From assembly GCF_004216955.1 (NCBI RefSeq), contig NZ_SGXL01000001.1, positions 2,011,413-2,075,412 on the forward strand: a DNA stretch of 64,000 bases, read 5' to 3'. Below, one piece after another: positions 46,410-56,300 of the stretch. Origin of the DNA: Fictibacillus sp. BK138 (GTDB taxonomy: Bacteria > Bacillota > Bacilli > Bacillales > Fictibacillaceae). The position numbers and the translations under genes are program-made. Position 1 is the first letter of the stretch, and each line of letters starts with the position of its first letter. Under the pieces are notes generated by a model, which was given only the letters and a program-made list of their open reading frames with translations, was not told where the DNA came from and searched no databases.

Positions 46410-47150
46410 TTACATCACCATTCCGCCGTCAACGTGAAGTGTCTGGCCAGTAATATACGAACTAGAATCACTTGCTAGAAATGCTGCAGCGGCTGCGATA
46501 TCATCGGGCTGACCGAAGCGAGCCAATGGAATATTTCTTAACATATCTTCTTTAATACCTTCTTCGAGCTTGCCTGTCATATCTGTTTCAATGAAACCAG
46601 GAGCAATTGCGTTGACTGTAATTCCTCTTGAGGATAGCTCCTTCGCAGTCGTTTTTGTGAGCCCGATTACTCCTGCTTTAGCGGCTACATAGTTTGCTTG
46701 CCCTGCGTTTCCTGAAACACCAACGATCGAAGCAATATTTATAATGCGGCCGTTTCTTTGTTTCATCATCTGTCTTGTAACAGCTTTTGTTGTTAAGAAT
46801 ACGCCTTTTAAGTTTGTGTTTATGACCGCGTCCCAGTCTTCTTCCTTCATTCGCATTAAAAGGTTATCTCTCGTAATTCCCGCGTTGTTCACGAGTACAT
46901 CAAGGCTTCCAAATTCATCTATGACAGACTTAACCATGTTCGTTACGTCTTCTGAACTTGAAATATCAGCCTTGATTGCAAAGGCTGTTCCTCCGTTTGC
47001 TTTAATTTCTTCAACTACCTCATTGGCTTTTGCTTCGTTTCCTGAATAGTTCACTGCTACTTTCGCTCCGTTTTTTGCAAAATATAGAGCGATCGCTCGT
47101 CCAATACCCCGTGAAGCACCCGTTATTAACACAGATTTATCTTTAAGCAT
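46410..47150 (-). CDS. fabG: FabG, 3-oxoacyl-ACP reductase
   Basis: The ATG at 47148-47150 lies nine bases after GGAG; a TTG one codon earlier is an alternative. The 246-residue short-chain dehydrogenase has [15 protein letters not shown] for NADPH, NNAG, and the YVAAKAG catalytic YxxxK motif with Ser upstream. It reduces beta-ketoacyl-ACP. It overlaps fabD by eight bases. Confidence 0.97.
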   Translation of the reverse strand: MLKDKSVLITGASRGIGRAIALYFAKNGAKVAVNYSGNEAKANEVVEEIKANGGTAFAIKADISSSEDVTNMVKSVIDEFGSLDVLVNNAGITRDNLLMRMKEEDWDAVINTNLKGVFLTTKAVTRQMMKQRNGRIINIASIVGVSGNAGQANYVAAKAGVIGLTKTTAKELSSRGITVNAIAPGFIETDMTGKLEEGIKEDMLRNIPLARFGQPDDIAAAAAFLASDSSSYITGQTLHVDGGMVM

Positions 47151-48093
47151 CAACAGATTCTCCTTTCAGTTTTTCCAAAGCTTGCATCATTGAATCCATA
47201 TCTCCAATTGCGAACACGTTAGCTCGGCGATTTACCTTTTTTACAATACCGCATAATACTTTACCAGGTCCGATCTCAATGAATGTATCTACGCCCGAAT
47301 CCATTAATTCTCTAATCGTTTCCTCCCAGCGTACAGGAGAATATAGCTGTTCGATCAGCTTTGATTTAATTTCTTCTTTTGATGTAACAGGTTTCGCTGT
47401 AACGTTCGCGATTACAGGCGTTTTCGCATCATGGATTGTAATGTTCGATAAAATTTCTTCAAATTTTTCTGCAGCTGGTTTCATTAATGCAGAGTGAAAA
47501 GGACCGCTTACTTGTAATGGAATTACTTTTGCGCCTTCCTCTTTTGCTTTGCTCCCCGCTTCTTCAACACCTTTTACAGTGCCAGAAATAACAATTTGAC
47601 CCGGACAGTTTAAATTAGCTACTTGTACACTGTCTCCGAACTCTGAAACTTCAGCGGTAATTGCCTCAAGGCGTTCTTGATCGAAACCGATGACCGCTGC
47701 CATTGTTCCAACACCAGCAGGAACAGCTTCTTCCATTAGGAGACCGCGGTGTCTAACTGCATAAACAGCATCTTCAAACGAGATACTGCCAGCTGCAACA
47801 AGTGCTGAATATTCCCCAAGACTATGACCTGCAGTGTAATCAGCTGAGATACCATGCTTTTTAAAAACTTCAAGTACAGCTGTTGATACAGTCAGTAATG
47901 CCGGCTGAGTATTCTCTGTTTTCTTTAAAAGACCTTCAGGACCTTCAAAAATGATCTTCGAAAGATCAAATTTCAAAACTTCATCCGCTTTATTAAAAAT
48001 ATCTTTTGCAAGCGTTTCTTGATCTGCTAATTGTTTTCCCATTCCTGCGAATTGAGATCCTTGTCCAGGAAAAAGAAAGGCGATTTTACCCAT
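47143..48093 (-). CDS. fabD: FabD, malonyl-CoA-ACP transacylase
   Basis: The 316-residue enzyme has the N-terminal [16 protein letters not shown] and the catalytic Ser in [17 protein letters not shown] (about residue 91), with [16 protein letters not shown] for the catalytic His. It loads malonate on ACP. Its start is three bases after the plsX stop. Confidence 0.97.
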   Translation of the reverse strand: MGKIAFLFPGQGSQFAGMGKQLADQETLAKDIFNKADEVLKFDLSKIIFEGPEGLLKKTENTQPALLTVSTAVLEVFKKHGISADYTAGHSLGEYSALVAAGSISFEDAVYAVRHRGLLMEEAVPAGVGTMAAVIGFDQERLEAITAEVSEFGDSVQVANLNCPGQIVISGTVKGVEEAGSKAKEEGAKVIPLQVSGPFHSALMKPAAEKFEEILSNITIHDAKTPVIANVTAKPVTSKEEIKSKLIEQLYSPVRWEETIRELMDSGVDTFIEIGPGKVLCGIVKKVNRRANVFAIGDMDSMMQALEKLKGESVDA

Positions 48094-48096
48094 AAG

Positions 48097-49095
48097 TTAT
48101 TCCTCCTTTTGGCTGTCAGGCTGAATATGGCTCAATATAGTGTTCACAACATTTTTGTCTACCATATCTTTAGTTTGTCTGATTGCATTCAACACAGCAT
48201 TTGCATTGGATGAGCCGTGTGCTTTAATAACAGGTGCGGCTAATCCGAACAATCCTGCACCGCCATATTCTGTATAATCAAGTTTATCTTTAATTCCTTT
48301 AAGCTTTGGTTTTAATACACCTGCTGCAATTTTGCTCGTTAAACTAGAGGTGAGCGTCTCTTTGATCATCGAGAACATGCTCAACGCGGTACCTTCAATA
48401 GACTTTAATACAAGGTTACCGGCAAAACCATCACATACGACAACGTCTGCTGCGCCCATTAATAAATCTCTGGATTCAACGTTACCAACAAAATTAATGT
48501 TAGCGTCTTTCAGCAATGGAAAAGCAGCCTTTGTCAAAGCATTGCCTTTTTCACTTTCTGTTCCGACGTTAAGCAGTCCTACACGCGGGTTTTCAATTCC
48601 TCTAACTTCTTTACAGTAGACAGAACCCATCAGTGCATATTGTAATAGATGCTCTGGTTTTGCATCCATGTTCGCACCCACATCTAGAAATAAGAAACCT
48701 TTTCCGTCAAGTGTAGGAAGCGTTGGTGCCAACGCTGGGCGTTCGATTCCTTTAATCCTGCCTACATAAAAGAGACCGCTTGCCATCAGTGCTCCCGTAT
48801 TACCCGCAGAAATATAAGCATCTGCATTTCCTGCCTTCACTTCGTTTGCTGCCAACACCATTGATGCATCTTTTTTTCGGCGTACAGCGCGAACAGGCTC
48901 CTCAGCTGTTTCAATCACTTCTGTTGTATGGATAATTTTAAATGAATGATCGCTCGGTAAATGTTCATTGATTTTATCTTGGTCACCAACTAAAGTAATC
49001 TTTAGTTCAGGATATTGTTCAACAGCCAGCAATGCACCTTTTACGATTTCTTTCGGTGCGTTGTCACCGCCCATTGCATCTATTGCGATAATCAT
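48097..49095 (-). CDS. plsX: PlsX, acyl-ACP:phosphate acyltransferase
   Basis: The 332-residue protein starts [20 protein letters not shown], the PlsX N-terminus, and has [32 protein letters not shown] and [15 protein letters not shown]. It makes acyl-phosphate for phosphatidic acid synthesis, linking the Fap regulon to phospholipid synthesis. It lies six bases after fapR. Confidence 0.97.
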   Translation of the reverse strand: MIIAIDAMGGDNAPKEIVKGALLAVEQYPELKITLVGDQDKINEHLPSDHSFKIIHTTEVIETAEEPVRAVRRKKDASMVLAANEVKAGNADAYISAGNTGALMASGLFYVGRIKGIERPALAPTLPTLDGKGFLFLDVGANMDAKPEHLLQYALMGSVYCKEVRGIENPRVGLLNVGTESEKGNALTKAAFPLLKDANINFVGNVESRDLLMGAADVVVCDGFAGNLVLKSIEGTALSMFSMIKETLTSSLTSKIAAGVLKPKLKGIKDKLDYTEYGGAGLFGLAAPVIKAHGSSNANAVLNAIRQTKDMVDKNVVNTILSHIQPDSQKEE

Positions 49096-49101
49096 GCTGA
49101 T

Positions 49102-49674
49102 TTAACTTCCTTCCTTTGAATCTTGTTTTGATCTGAACATCGTAAACTCGCCGTTAAAAACAAGCTCTTTTTCTACATAGCTATTCACTTCAACAGTTGT
49201 CCGTTCTGAGCCTTTTTCTGTAACTTTCGCTTTGGCTACTATCCTTTCACCAACTTTTACAGTACGAGAAAAACGAATATTGGCACGGGCAGTTAAAGCG
49301 AGTTCATCATTAATAATAGCAACTGCTAGAGAGTTCGCCTGTGCAAAGACATGGTGTCCTCTCGCTATTTTGTTGCGTGAAAATACATGTTCTTCTTTTA
49401 TATCCAGAATCGAGATCGCTGACTCATCTAATTGAAGGTCAATAATTTCACCGATTACTTCTTCCAGTGGCAATGCTTTAACATCGTCCAGCTTCGTTTC
49501 GGCTACAGTTTTAATCCTCTCCCGAAGCTCTGGTATAGAAAGTTCCAGACGGTCAAGACGTATTGTCTGGACACTTACACTGAATTTCTCTGCAAGTTCC
49601 TCATCAGTAATAAAAGGGGTCTGTTTTATCGTTTCCTTTAGCAGCTCTTGCCGCTCCCGTTTTGTTTTTTTCAT
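49102..49674 (-). CDS. fapR: FapR, malonyl-CoA-sensing repressor of fatty acid synthesis
   Basis: The start [16 protein letters not shown] (ATG 49672-49674) follows AGAAGGAAAG; the 20 extra N-terminal residues of the longer frame are not conserved. The N-terminal DeoR-like helix-turn-helix ([26 protein letters not shown]) and C-terminal hot-dog domain (about residues 80-185, [17 protein letters not shown]) are clear. The protein has about 190 residues. It represses its own fapR-plsX-fabD-fabG operon and is released by malonyl-CoA. Confidence 0.97.
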   Translation of the reverse strand: MKKTKRERQELLKETIKQTPFITDEELAEKFSVSVQTIRLDRLELSIPELRERIKTVAETKLDDVKALPLEEVIGEIIDLQLDESAISILDIKEEHVFSRNKIARGHHVFAQANSLAVAIINDELALTARANIRFSRTVKVGERIVAKAKVTEKGSERTTVEVNSYVEKELVFNGEFTMFRSKQDSKEGS

Positions 49675-49751
49675 AAATACTTTCCTTCTTCCGTTAAAAA
49701 GGTCCCATTTATGAGAAAGATATTCTCTCTGCAAATGAAGGGCGTTAGAAA

Positions 49752-49782
49752 AGCAGGCGCCGTTTGTAATGGCGTACCTGCT
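49752..49782 (-). terminator. Hairpin in the fapR leader (recG terminator or attenuator)
   Basis: AGCAGG plus CGCC pair with GGCG plus CCTGCT (two-base bulge), giving a ten-base-pair GC-rich stem with a nine-base loop, followed by TTTCT on the minus strand. It lies downstream of the fapR promoter, so either it stops recG transcripts or it acts within the fapR leader. Confidence 0.5.
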
Positions 49783-49808
49783 GTATGTTTTTTCTGCTAT
49801 TAAGAGCT

Positions 49809-49839
49809 GGTACTAATAGTAGTATATAGTATCAGTACC
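49809..49839 (-). promoter_or_regulatory. FapR operator
   Basis: GGTACTGATA and TATTAGTACC form an inverted repeat over the promoter. The TTAGTACC half-site is the core of known FapR operators. The element covers the -10 box and the expected transcription start. Confidence 0.75.
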
Positions 49840-49849
49840 CATCTTTCAA
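49821..49849 (-). promoter_or_regulatory. Sigma-A promoter of the fapR operon
   Basis: TTGAAA (49844-49849) and TATACT (49821-49826) are spaced 17 bases, inside the spacer after recG. The -35 box nearly touches the recG stop codon. Confidence 0.8.
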
Positions 49850-49852
49850 GAA

Positions 49853-51889
49853 TTAATCGAGCCTTTCCTTATCAAGTACACCCTCATCGGTGAGTATCTC
49901 TCTAATTAATCCAAAAGTATCGTCAGTCCAGAATTCATCTGAATTAACAAGTTTAGCAGCATCATTCCTAGCTGTCTCTAAAATTCGATAATCATGCACT
50001 AAGTCCGCAACTTTAAATGCGGGCAGACCGCTTTGTTTATTGCCAAAGAAATCTCCTGGTCCGCGAAGTTCTAAGTCTTTTTCCGAGAGCTCAAATCCAT
50101 TAGTCGTCTCAGTCATGATCCGCATGCGTTCTTGTCCTTCTTCTGTTTTCGGATCAGCGATAAGTACACAATATGATTGCTCACTACCGCGGCCGACCCT
50201 TCCTCGCAACTGATGAAGCTGTGATAATCCGAATCTTTCAGCATCATAAATTACCATGATCGTAGCGTTAGGTACATTAACACCTACTTCAACAACAGTT
50301 GTTGAAACGAGAATCTGGCACTGATTAGCAGCGAACTGTCTCATCACTTCATCTTTCTCAGAAGAATGAAGTCTTCCATGCATCAACCCAACATCATATT
50401 CATGAAAGTACTGGCTTAATTGCGCATGTACATCAATCGCGTTTTGAACATCTACTTTTTCTGATTCTTCAATAAGGGGACAAATAACGTATGCTTGTCG
50501 GCCATTAATAATCTCTTTTCTTATGAAATCAAGAACACGTTCTAACATTCCATGCTTTGCCCAATGGGTAATGATAGGTTTTCTTCCTGCTGGCATAACA
50601 TCAATTGTAGAAACATCCATATCGCCGAACGCAGAAATAGCGAGTGTACGAGGGATAGGTGTAGCCGTCATAAAGAGTACATCCGGCTTTTCACCTTTTT
50701 CCCTAAGAACTCTACGCTGATTCACACCAAATCTATGCTGCTCATCTGTTATGACCAATCCGAGATTTTTAAAATCTACTTCATCTTGAATCAAAGCATG
50801 CGTACCTACCATGATCTGAATGTCACCTTCACTTAACAAGCTGAGTGTTTCTTTTCGGAGTTTTCCTTTAACTGAACTTGTTAACAAAGCGACGGTAATG
50901 CCAAATGGTTTAAAAAGCTCTTTTAGAGATTGAAAATGCTGTTCTGCAAGGATTTCAGTAGGTACCATCAGTGCACCCTGTCTGTTTGCAGTAACAGCAG
51001 CATATAGCGCAATAGCAGCAACTACGGTTTTTCCGGAACCAACATCCCCTTGCAGAAGTCTATTCATTCTGCTTGTATCAGAAAGGTCCTTTAAAATCTC
51101 TTCTACTACCCGCTGCTGTGCTTCTGTAAGCTGAAAAGGGAGCGACTGAATAAACAGATCAACTTTAGACCTGTCGTATAAAAGAGAAGCACCTTCAGAT
51201 TGCTGTCTGTTCCACTTTCTGAATATCTGCATCTTAAACTGAAAAAATAGGAGCTCCTCGTAAGCGAGTCTTCTTCTCCCAGCCTTTAGGACTTGAAAGC
51301 TTTCAGGAAAATGCATCATTTTTAATGCCGCTTCTTTTTCCGGCAAACGATATGCTTCACGCAGTTTTTCAGGTATAGGGTCTGGAATCTGGCCGGAAAA
51401 TTGTTTGAACGCTTGATAAATGAATTTCCGCATCGTTTTTCCATGCAAAGTACCCTTTACAGAATAGACAGGCTCTATTTTTCTGTCTTCGGAAAATGTA
51501 CCAAAATGAACATCGCTTACTGTTAACGTCATTTTATTACGGTCCCATTTCCCTGTAATGGTTAAGGATTGCCCTAGGCTGATTTGACTTTTTAAAAATG
51601 GACGATTAAAGATTACAGCAGTAATTAAATACTTGCCGATCAGCATTCGAAAGGAGAGTCTTGATTTTTTCTTCGGAAAATAACGCAAAGAAGGCTCAGA
51701 ATGAACCTTCCCTTCAATAGTAGCTTTTTCATCATGTGCGATCTCTGATAAATCTTTTTTCTGATAATCTTCGTAACGATAAGGCAGATACTCAATTAAG
51801 TCCTGGACATTAAAAATACCCATACTTGCTAATTCTTCTGCTTTTTTGTCACCGATTCCTTGAACGGCAGTAATTGATTCCGTAATCAT
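49853..51889 (-). CDS. recG: RecG, ATP-dependent DNA helicase for fork regression
   Basis: The 678-residue helicase has an N-terminal wedge/OB domain (about 1-240), Walker A in QGDVGSGKTVVAAIALYA (about residue 285), the DEQH box in LVITDEQHRFGVNQR, motif IV-VI with MHGRLHSSEKDEVM and QLRGRVGRG, and the C-terminal DLELRGPGDFFGNKQSG. It rescues stalled replication forks and Holliday junctions. Confidence 0.97.
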   Translation of the reverse strand: MITESITAVQGIGDKKAEELASMGIFNVQDLIEYLPYRYEDYQKKDLSEIAHDEKATIEGKVHSEPSLRYFPKKKSRLSFRMLIGKYLITAVIFNRPFLKSQISLGQSLTITGKWDRNKMTLTVSDVHFGTFSEDRKIEPVYSVKGTLHGKTMRKFIYQAFKQFSGQIPDPIPEKLREAYRLPEKEAALKMMHFPESFQVLKAGRRRLAYEELLFFQFKMQIFRKWNRQQSEGASLLYDRSKVDLFIQSLPFQLTEAQQRVVEEILKDLSDTSRMNRLLQGDVGSGKTVVAAIALYAAVTANRQGALMVPTEILAEQHFQSLKELFKPFGITVALLTSSVKGKLRKETLSLLSEGDIQIMVGTHALIQDEVDFKNLGLVITDEQHRFGVNQRRVLREKGEKPDVLFMTATPIPRTLAISAFGDMDVSTIDVMPAGRKPIITHWAKHGMLERVLDFIRKEIINGRQAYVICPLIEESEKVDVQNAIDVHAQLSQYFHEYDVGLMHGRLHSSEKDEVMRQFAANQCQILVSTTVVEVGVNVPNATIMVIYDAERFGLSQLHQLRGRVGRGSEQSYCVLIADPKTEEGQERMRIMTETTNGFELSEKDLELRGPGDFFGNKQSGLPAFKVADLVHDYRILETARNDAAKLVNSDEFWTDDTFGLIREILTDEGVLDKERLD

Positions 51890-51891
51890 AA

Positions 51892-52779
51892 TTACTTCTC
51901 GTTTAGCGGGATGCCGAATATTTTTGCTTCAAGCTCTCTCCCAGTTGGAGTAGCAGCGAGACCACCTTGAGCGGTTTCACGGAGTGCAGAAGGCATTGAC
52001 TGACCGATCTTATACATCGCATCAATAACTTCGTCACAAGGGATTCTGCTAACAATACCAGCTAAGGCCATGTCTGCTGCGACAATTGCATTGCTTGCTC
52101 CCATCGCATTTCTTTTTACACACGGAACTTCTACAAGACCTGCTACTGGATCACAAACTAGACCGAGCATGTTCTTCAAGGCGATCGCCATTGCTTCGGC
52201 TGCCTGTGAAGGTGTTCCGCCAGCTAATTCTACAATTGCTGCCGCCGCCATACCAGTTGCAGATCCAACCTCTGCTTGACAGCCACCTGCTGCTCCTGAG
52301 ATAGATGCGTTGTTCGCTACAACAAACCCAAATGCTCCTGCTGTAAACAAATATTCAATCATCTGTTCCCTTGTAGGATTAAGCTTTCCTTTCAACGCAA
52401 ATAAAGTACCTGGAACAACTCCTGCAGACCCGGCAGTTGGCGTCGCACAGATCGTTCCCATTGCGGCATTTACTTCATTAGTTGCCATTGCTTTACTTAC
52501 TGCATCAAGCATCAGATCTCCGGAAAGGGATTTACCCGACTTAATGTATTCTTGCAAAAGCTTTCCATCTCCCCCAGTTAACCCAGAATGAGATCTAACG
52601 TCTTCTGTAATCCCTCGTAACACCGCCTCTTCCATAACCGTTAAATTCCGGTCCATGAACGAAGTTACTTCTTCTCTTGAACGGCCTGTTACATCCATCT
52701 CTTGTTCAATCATAATATCTGCAATTTTACATTTCTTTGATTCAGCTAATTCTATTAATTCAGCTACATTACGAAACAT
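51892..52779 (-). CDS. sdaAA: SdaAA, L-serine dehydratase alpha subunit (iron-sulphur)
   Basis: The 295-residue protein has the cysteines for the [4Fe-4S] centre in CATPTAGSAGVVPG, GAAGGCQAEVGSATGM and VCDPVAGLVEVPCVKRN. It converts serine to pyruvate and ammonia with SdaAB. It starts three bases before recG in the same message. Confidence 0.97.
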   Translation of the reverse strand: MFRNVAELIELAESKKCKIADIMIEQEMDVTGRSREEVTSFMDRNLTVMEEAVLRGITEDVRSHSGLTGGDGKLLQEYIKSGKSLSGDLMLDAVSKAMATNEVNAAMGTICATPTAGSAGVVPGTLFALKGKLNPTREQMIEYLFTAGAFGFVVANNASISGAAGGCQAEVGSATGMAAAAIVELAGGTPSQAAEAMAIALKNMLGLVCDPVAGLVEVPCVKRNAMGASNAIVAADMALAGIVSRIPCDEVIDAMYKIGQSMPSALRETAQGGLAATPTGRELEAKIFGIPLNEK

Positions 52780-52793
52780 TCGTTCCTCACCTC

Positions 52794-53456
52794 TTAATCA
52801 TGTATCTTTACGACTTGCTGGACGATAGGAAGAGAATTCAATTCATTGATGATCACTTCATCCGCATTCTGATCGATTTCAATCACCATTAATGCTTCTT
52901 TTCCTTTTTCCTTACGTGAAACTTCCATATGTCCTATGTTGATCTCATGCTTCGCTAATATGTTCGCAACACCTGCGATAGCTCCGTACTTATCATTATG
53001 GACGATAAGAAGTGCAGGATGGTTTCCTGAAAGTCTCAGACTGAATCCGTTCAATTCTGTGATCTCGATCTTTCCTCCACCAATTGATATTCCCACAACT
53101 TCAATCTGCCCATCCTTATCACCAATAATTACTCGTGCAGTATTAGGATGGTCCGTGACTGCATCTTCCTCAGTCATCGATACTTCAATACCTTCCTGCT
53201 TGGCTATTGTAAGCGCATCCACAATCCGGGTATCGAATGTGTCATAATCTAATATTCCACCAACTATAGCCACATCCGTTCCATGACCGCGGTATGTTTT
53301 TGCAAATGAACCATAAAAAGAAATCTTGGCAAACTCCGGCTTTCTGCCAAATAAATGTCTTGCTACTCTTCCAATTCTAGCAGCACCGGCTGTATGTGAA
53401 CTTGATGGTCCAATCATGATGGGACCGATAATATCAAAAACACTTTTATATTTCAT
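52794..53456 (-). CDS. sdaAB: SdaAB, L-serine dehydratase beta subunit
   Basis: The 220-residue protein has the N-terminal IGPSSSHTAGAARIGRVAR signature and a C-terminal ACT domain (about residues 147-215, HNDKYGAIAGVANILAKHEI) that may sense amino acids. It forms the dimeric enzyme with SdaAA. It follows fakA after a hairpin. Confidence 0.96.
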   Translation of the reverse strand: MKYKSVFDIIGPIMIGPSSSHTAGAARIGRVARHLFGRKPEFAKISFYGSFAKTYRGHGTDVAIVGGILDYDTFDTRIVDALTIAKQEGIEVSMTEEDAVTDHPNTARVIIGDKDGQIEVVGISIGGGKIEITELNGFSLRLSGNHPALLIVHNDKYGAIAGVANILAKHEINIGHMEVSRKEKGKEALMVIEIDQNADEVIINELNSLPIVQQVVKIHD

Positions 53457-53493
53457 GACGATCTCCTTCGATTGCGTTTTTTCCCATTAAAAT

Positions 53494-53543
53494 AAGTATT
53501 CCCTCTTAACTTTATCACACTTTAAGTTTAAGAGAGAATACTT
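53494..53543 (-). terminator. Strong hairpin/terminator after fakA
   Basis: AAGTATTCTCTCTTAA and TTAAGAGGGAATACTT form a 16-bp stem (one G-U) with an 18-base loop, followed by a T-rich run. It would end the yloU-fakA unit before sdaAB. Confidence 0.8.
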
Positions 53544-53551
53544 TTAATTTT

Positions 53552-55225
53552 TTACTCAACTGAAAGGATAAATGAGTAGATCGGCTGTTTTCCGTCATGG
53601 ATCTCAGCTTCAGCATCCGGGAATTTTTCTTCGATAAAATCAGCAAGTTCTTGTGCTTCATCTTCTGAAGAATCTTCACCATAAATGATGGTTACGATCT
53701 CTGAATCTTCATCCATCATTTTTTCTAAAAGCTCTTTCGTCACTTCTAGCTTATTGGTCTTTGAAGTGATGATCTTACCTTCTGAAATCCCCATAAAGTC
53801 ACCTTTAGCTATCTCAACTCCATCAATTGATGTGTCTCTGACAGCGTAAGTTACTTGCCCGGATTTTACAGACGTAATGGCTTCATTCATTTTCTTTTCG
53901 TTTTCCTTCATATCTGCAGAAGGGTTGAACGCCAAGATAGAAGCGATACCTTGTGGAACAGTCTTCGTGCGGATAATGACAACTTCTTGATCAACAACGC
54001 TTGCAGCCTGTTCTGAAGCCATGATGATATTGCTGTTGTTAGGAAGAATGAATACTTTTTCTGCATTCACTTCAGAAATAGCCCGTACAATGTCTTCCGT
54101 ACTTGGGTTCATCGTTTGTCCGCCTTGGATAACCGATGCTCCCATAGAAGAAAACATTTCTTCGATTCCTTCTCCCATTGCTACTGTGACAATTCCGTAT
54201 TCTTTCTTTTTCTCAGCAGGCTGAGAATATGAAGGAATTACTTCATTTTCACTTTCTAAGATCGCCGAATGCTGTTCACGCATATTTTCAATCTTTATGT
54301 TGATCAAACTCCCATAACGATGAGCCAGAGTCAGCATGTTACCTGGCTGTTCTGTATGAATGTGTACTTTAACCACATCATCATCAGCAACAACGAGAAG
54401 AGAATCCCCATGCTCTGCAAGCTCATTTCGGAAGTTCGTTTCATCAAAAGGATTGTTTTTAATTTTGTTTTCTTCAAATTTAACCATGAACTCCGTGCAG
54501 TATCCAAAATGGATATCTTCCGTTTTCATGTGAATTTGAGCCTTGTGATGTTCAGCGTTGACAAGTTCACCCATGGAAGGAGCATTTACTGAAACTTTAG
54601 GAAGCTCTCTTCCTTCTAAAACAGCTAAAAAACCTTCATATACAGTGACAAGACCTTGTCCGCCTGAATCCACAACTCCTACTTCTTTTAAAACAGGAAG
54701 CAGATCAGGTGTGCGGTTTAAGGAAGCTTTCGATTCTTTAACGAGTTCCTTCATAATGAAAAGGATATCATCTGATTTTTTTGCTTCTTTAACTGCTTTT
54801 CTAGCAGCATCTTTTGCAACTGTTAAAATAGTACCTTCGACAGGCTTCATAACAGCTTTGTATGCAGTTTCTACACCCTTGTCAAACGCATTAGCAAACT
54901 CTGCAGCTGTAATGGTTTCTTTGCCTTCGATGGATTTAGAAAACCCTCTGAATAACTGAGATAGAATAACGCCTGAGTTCCCTCTTGCTCCCATTAAAAG
55001 CCCTTTAGCGAACGCGTTTGCTACAGCGCCTATCTGACTTGAAGTGTTTTTCTCCACTTCTTTTGCACCAGATGTAATCGTTAAGTTCATGTTTGTTCCC
55101 GTATCACCATCTGGTACAGGAAATACATTAAGTGCATCGACCATTGCTGCGTTTCTTGATAAGTTTGAAGCACCTTCGAGCACCATTTTTGCAAACTTTT
55201 TTCCGTCTAATACTTTTAAAGACAC
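53552..55225 (-). CDS. fakA: FakA (YloV), fatty acid kinase catalytic subunit
   Basis: The 557-residue protein has an N-terminal DhaL-like nucleotide-binding domain (FPVPDGDTGTNMNLT, MGARGNSGVILSQLF), a middle domain (VVDSGGQGLVTVYEGFL) and a C-terminal DegV-like region. FakA phosphorylates fatty acids held by FakB proteins. This supports lipid uptake, in line with nearby fapR and plsX. It follows yloU by 15 bases. Confidence 0.93.
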   Translation of the reverse strand: MSLKVLDGKKFAKMVLEGASNLSRNAAMVDALNVFPVPDGDTGTNMNLTITSGAKEVEKNTSSQIGAVANAFAKGLLMGARGNSGVILSQLFRGFSKSIEGKETITAAEFANAFDKGVETAYKAVMKPVEGTILTVAKDAARKAVKEAKKSDDILFIMKELVKESKASLNRTPDLLPVLKEVGVVDSGGQGLVTVYEGFLAVLEGRELPKVSVNAPSMGELVNAEHHKAQIHMKTEDIHFGYCTEFMVKFEENKIKNNPFDETNFRNELAEHGDSLLVVADDDVVKVHIHTEQPGNMLTLAHRYGSLINIKIENMREQHSAILESENEVIPSYSQPAEKKKEYGIVTVAMGEGIEEMFSSMGASVIQGGQTMNPSTEDIVRAISEVNAEKVFILPNNSNIIMASEQAASVVDQEVVIIRTKTVPQGIASILAFNPSADMKENEKKMNEAITSVKSGQVTYAVRDTSIDGVEIAKGDFMGISEGKIITSKTNKLEVTKELLEKMMDEDSEIVTIIYGEDSSEDEAQELADFIEEKFPDAEAEIHDGKQPIYSFILSVE

Positions 55226-55240
55226 AAAACTTCCTCCTAA

Positions 55241-55603
55241 CTAAGGGGTTGTCACCCTGACACCCTGAACATAGATATTGACTGAGTCAACCGCCAATCC
55301 AAGCATTTGATCCAGGGTATATTTCACTTTGTTCTGAACATTATGAGCCACTTCAGAAATCTTTGTTCCGTAGCTTACAATGATATACATATCAATATGT
55401 ACTTCATCTTCCTCTTGTCGGACAACGATCCCTCGGGAGAAATTTTCACGTCCTAAAAGTTCAGTTAATCCATCCTTTAATTGCTTTCTTGATGCCATGC
55501 CAACAATTCCGTAACAATCAATTGCTGCACCGCCAGCGATAGTAGCAATCACTTCATTAGAAATATCAATTTGACCATAGGTTGTTTTCATTTCAATGGA
55601 CAT
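55241..55603 (-). CDS. yloU: YloU, Asp23/Gls24-family protein
   Basis: The 120-residue protein has the Asp23 pattern GQIDISNEVIATIAGGAAIDC, HIDMYIIVSYGTKISEVAHNVQNKV and DSVNIYVQGVRVT. The family is linked to envelope stress and alkaline shock. It is the first gene of the fakA unit, with an AAAGGGGGA site, and has its own promoter divergent from rpmB. Confidence 0.92.
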   Translation of the reverse strand: MSIEMKTTYGQIDISNEVIATIAGGAAIDCYGIVGMASRKQLKDGLTELLGRENFSRGIVVRQEEDEVHIDMYIIVSYGTKISEVAHNVQNKVKYTLDQMLGLAVDSVNIYVQGVRVTTP

Positions 55604-55642
55604 GCTTACATCCCCCTTTAAATTGTTAAATGGCTAACAAAT

Positions 55643-55671
55643 ATTTTACTATACATTAGGTTTTTTTGAAA
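55643..55671 (-). promoter_or_regulatory. Sigma-A promoter of yloU-fakA
   Basis: TTTCAA (55666-55671) and TAAAAT (55643-55648) are spaced 17 bases, about 40 bases upstream of yloU. Confidence 0.65.
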
Positions 55672-55741
55672 GGACTACTACATTTCACACTATGTAAAAA
55701 GTATTGTCAAGGAAATTTACTTGAAAACCATAATGAATATG

Positions 55742-55770
55742 TTGCAATGCTCAGAGAGTCATGCTAATAT
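55742..55770 (+). promoter_or_regulatory. Sigma-A promoter of rpmB
   Basis: TTGCAA (55742-55747) and TAATAT (55765-55770) are spaced 17 bases, 67 bases upstream of the rpmB start. Confidence 0.75.
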
Positions 55771-55837
55771 TATTTAGTATTTAACATACGATTGAATTGA
55801 TGCAAAGCTTTTTTGCTGTAAAGGAGGTTCACCTACT

Positions 55838-56026
55838 ATGGCTCGTAAATGTTTTATTACTGGAAAAGGACCTAAAACTGGTAACAAGCGTTCTCACGCA
55901 ATGAACAAATCAAAGAAAAGCTGGGGAGCTAATGTCCAAAAGGTTCGCATTCTTGTGGACGGAAAGCCTAAGCGCGTATACGTATCTGCTCGTGCACTTA
56001 AATCAGGTAAAGTAGAACGCGTTTAA
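55838..56026 (+). CDS. rpmB: Ribosomal protein L28
   Basis: The 62-residue basic protein begins [20 protein letters not shown] and has [20 protein letters not shown] and the KSGKV end of L28. AAAGGAGG precedes the start. It carries only one cysteine, Cys5, so it is the zinc-independent (C-minus) paralogue type. It is one of only two genes on the plus strand here. Confidence 0.97.
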   Translation: MARKCFITGKGPKTGNKRSHAMNKSKKSWGANVQKVRILVDGKPKRVYVSARALKSGKVERV

Positions 56027-56034
56027 TAAAAGAA

Positions 56035-56065
56035 CGGCAGCAGAAGCTGCTGTTTTTTTTATTTT
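56035..56065 (+). terminator. Intrinsic terminator of rpmB
   Basis: CAGCAG and CTGCTG form a short stem with a three-base loop, followed by eight T, nine bases past the stop codon. Confidence 0.8.
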
Positions 56066-56128
56066 TAAATAAATATGGTGAGGCCGTACACTTTGTAGTG
56101 CAGCTTTTTTGAAATTAATAACACATCG

Positions 56129-56254
56129 TGCGTGAAACTAAACAAGTAATGCGTGATCGGAAAGAGATTCTGCGTGAAAATTAATAGTTTCTGCGTGGAA
56201 CAAAGAGCTTTTTGCGTGAAAACGCTGTGTTTATGCGCGAACTTGTAATATATT
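56129..56254. repeat. Six-unit degenerate tandem array with exact 21-bp period
   Basis: The core TGCGTG (TGCGCG in the last) starts at 56129, 56150, 56171, 56192, 56213 and 56234, every step exactly 21 bases. Most cores continue GAAA or GAA; the last 12 bases vary. A degenerate unit may lie just upstream (TGAAATTAATAA near 56110). It sits between the terminators of rpmB and spoVM. There is no coding. Confidence 0.92.
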
Positions 56255-56300
56255 TAAGAACACGTACCGTAAAACATCAACTCCAGAAATCTTTATAAAA

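Noticed and set aside
56129-56254. CRISPR array
   Set aside because: The period is only 21 bp with a 6-9 base core and no repeat/spacer structure; no cas genes nearby. The array at 39419 fails for the same reasons.
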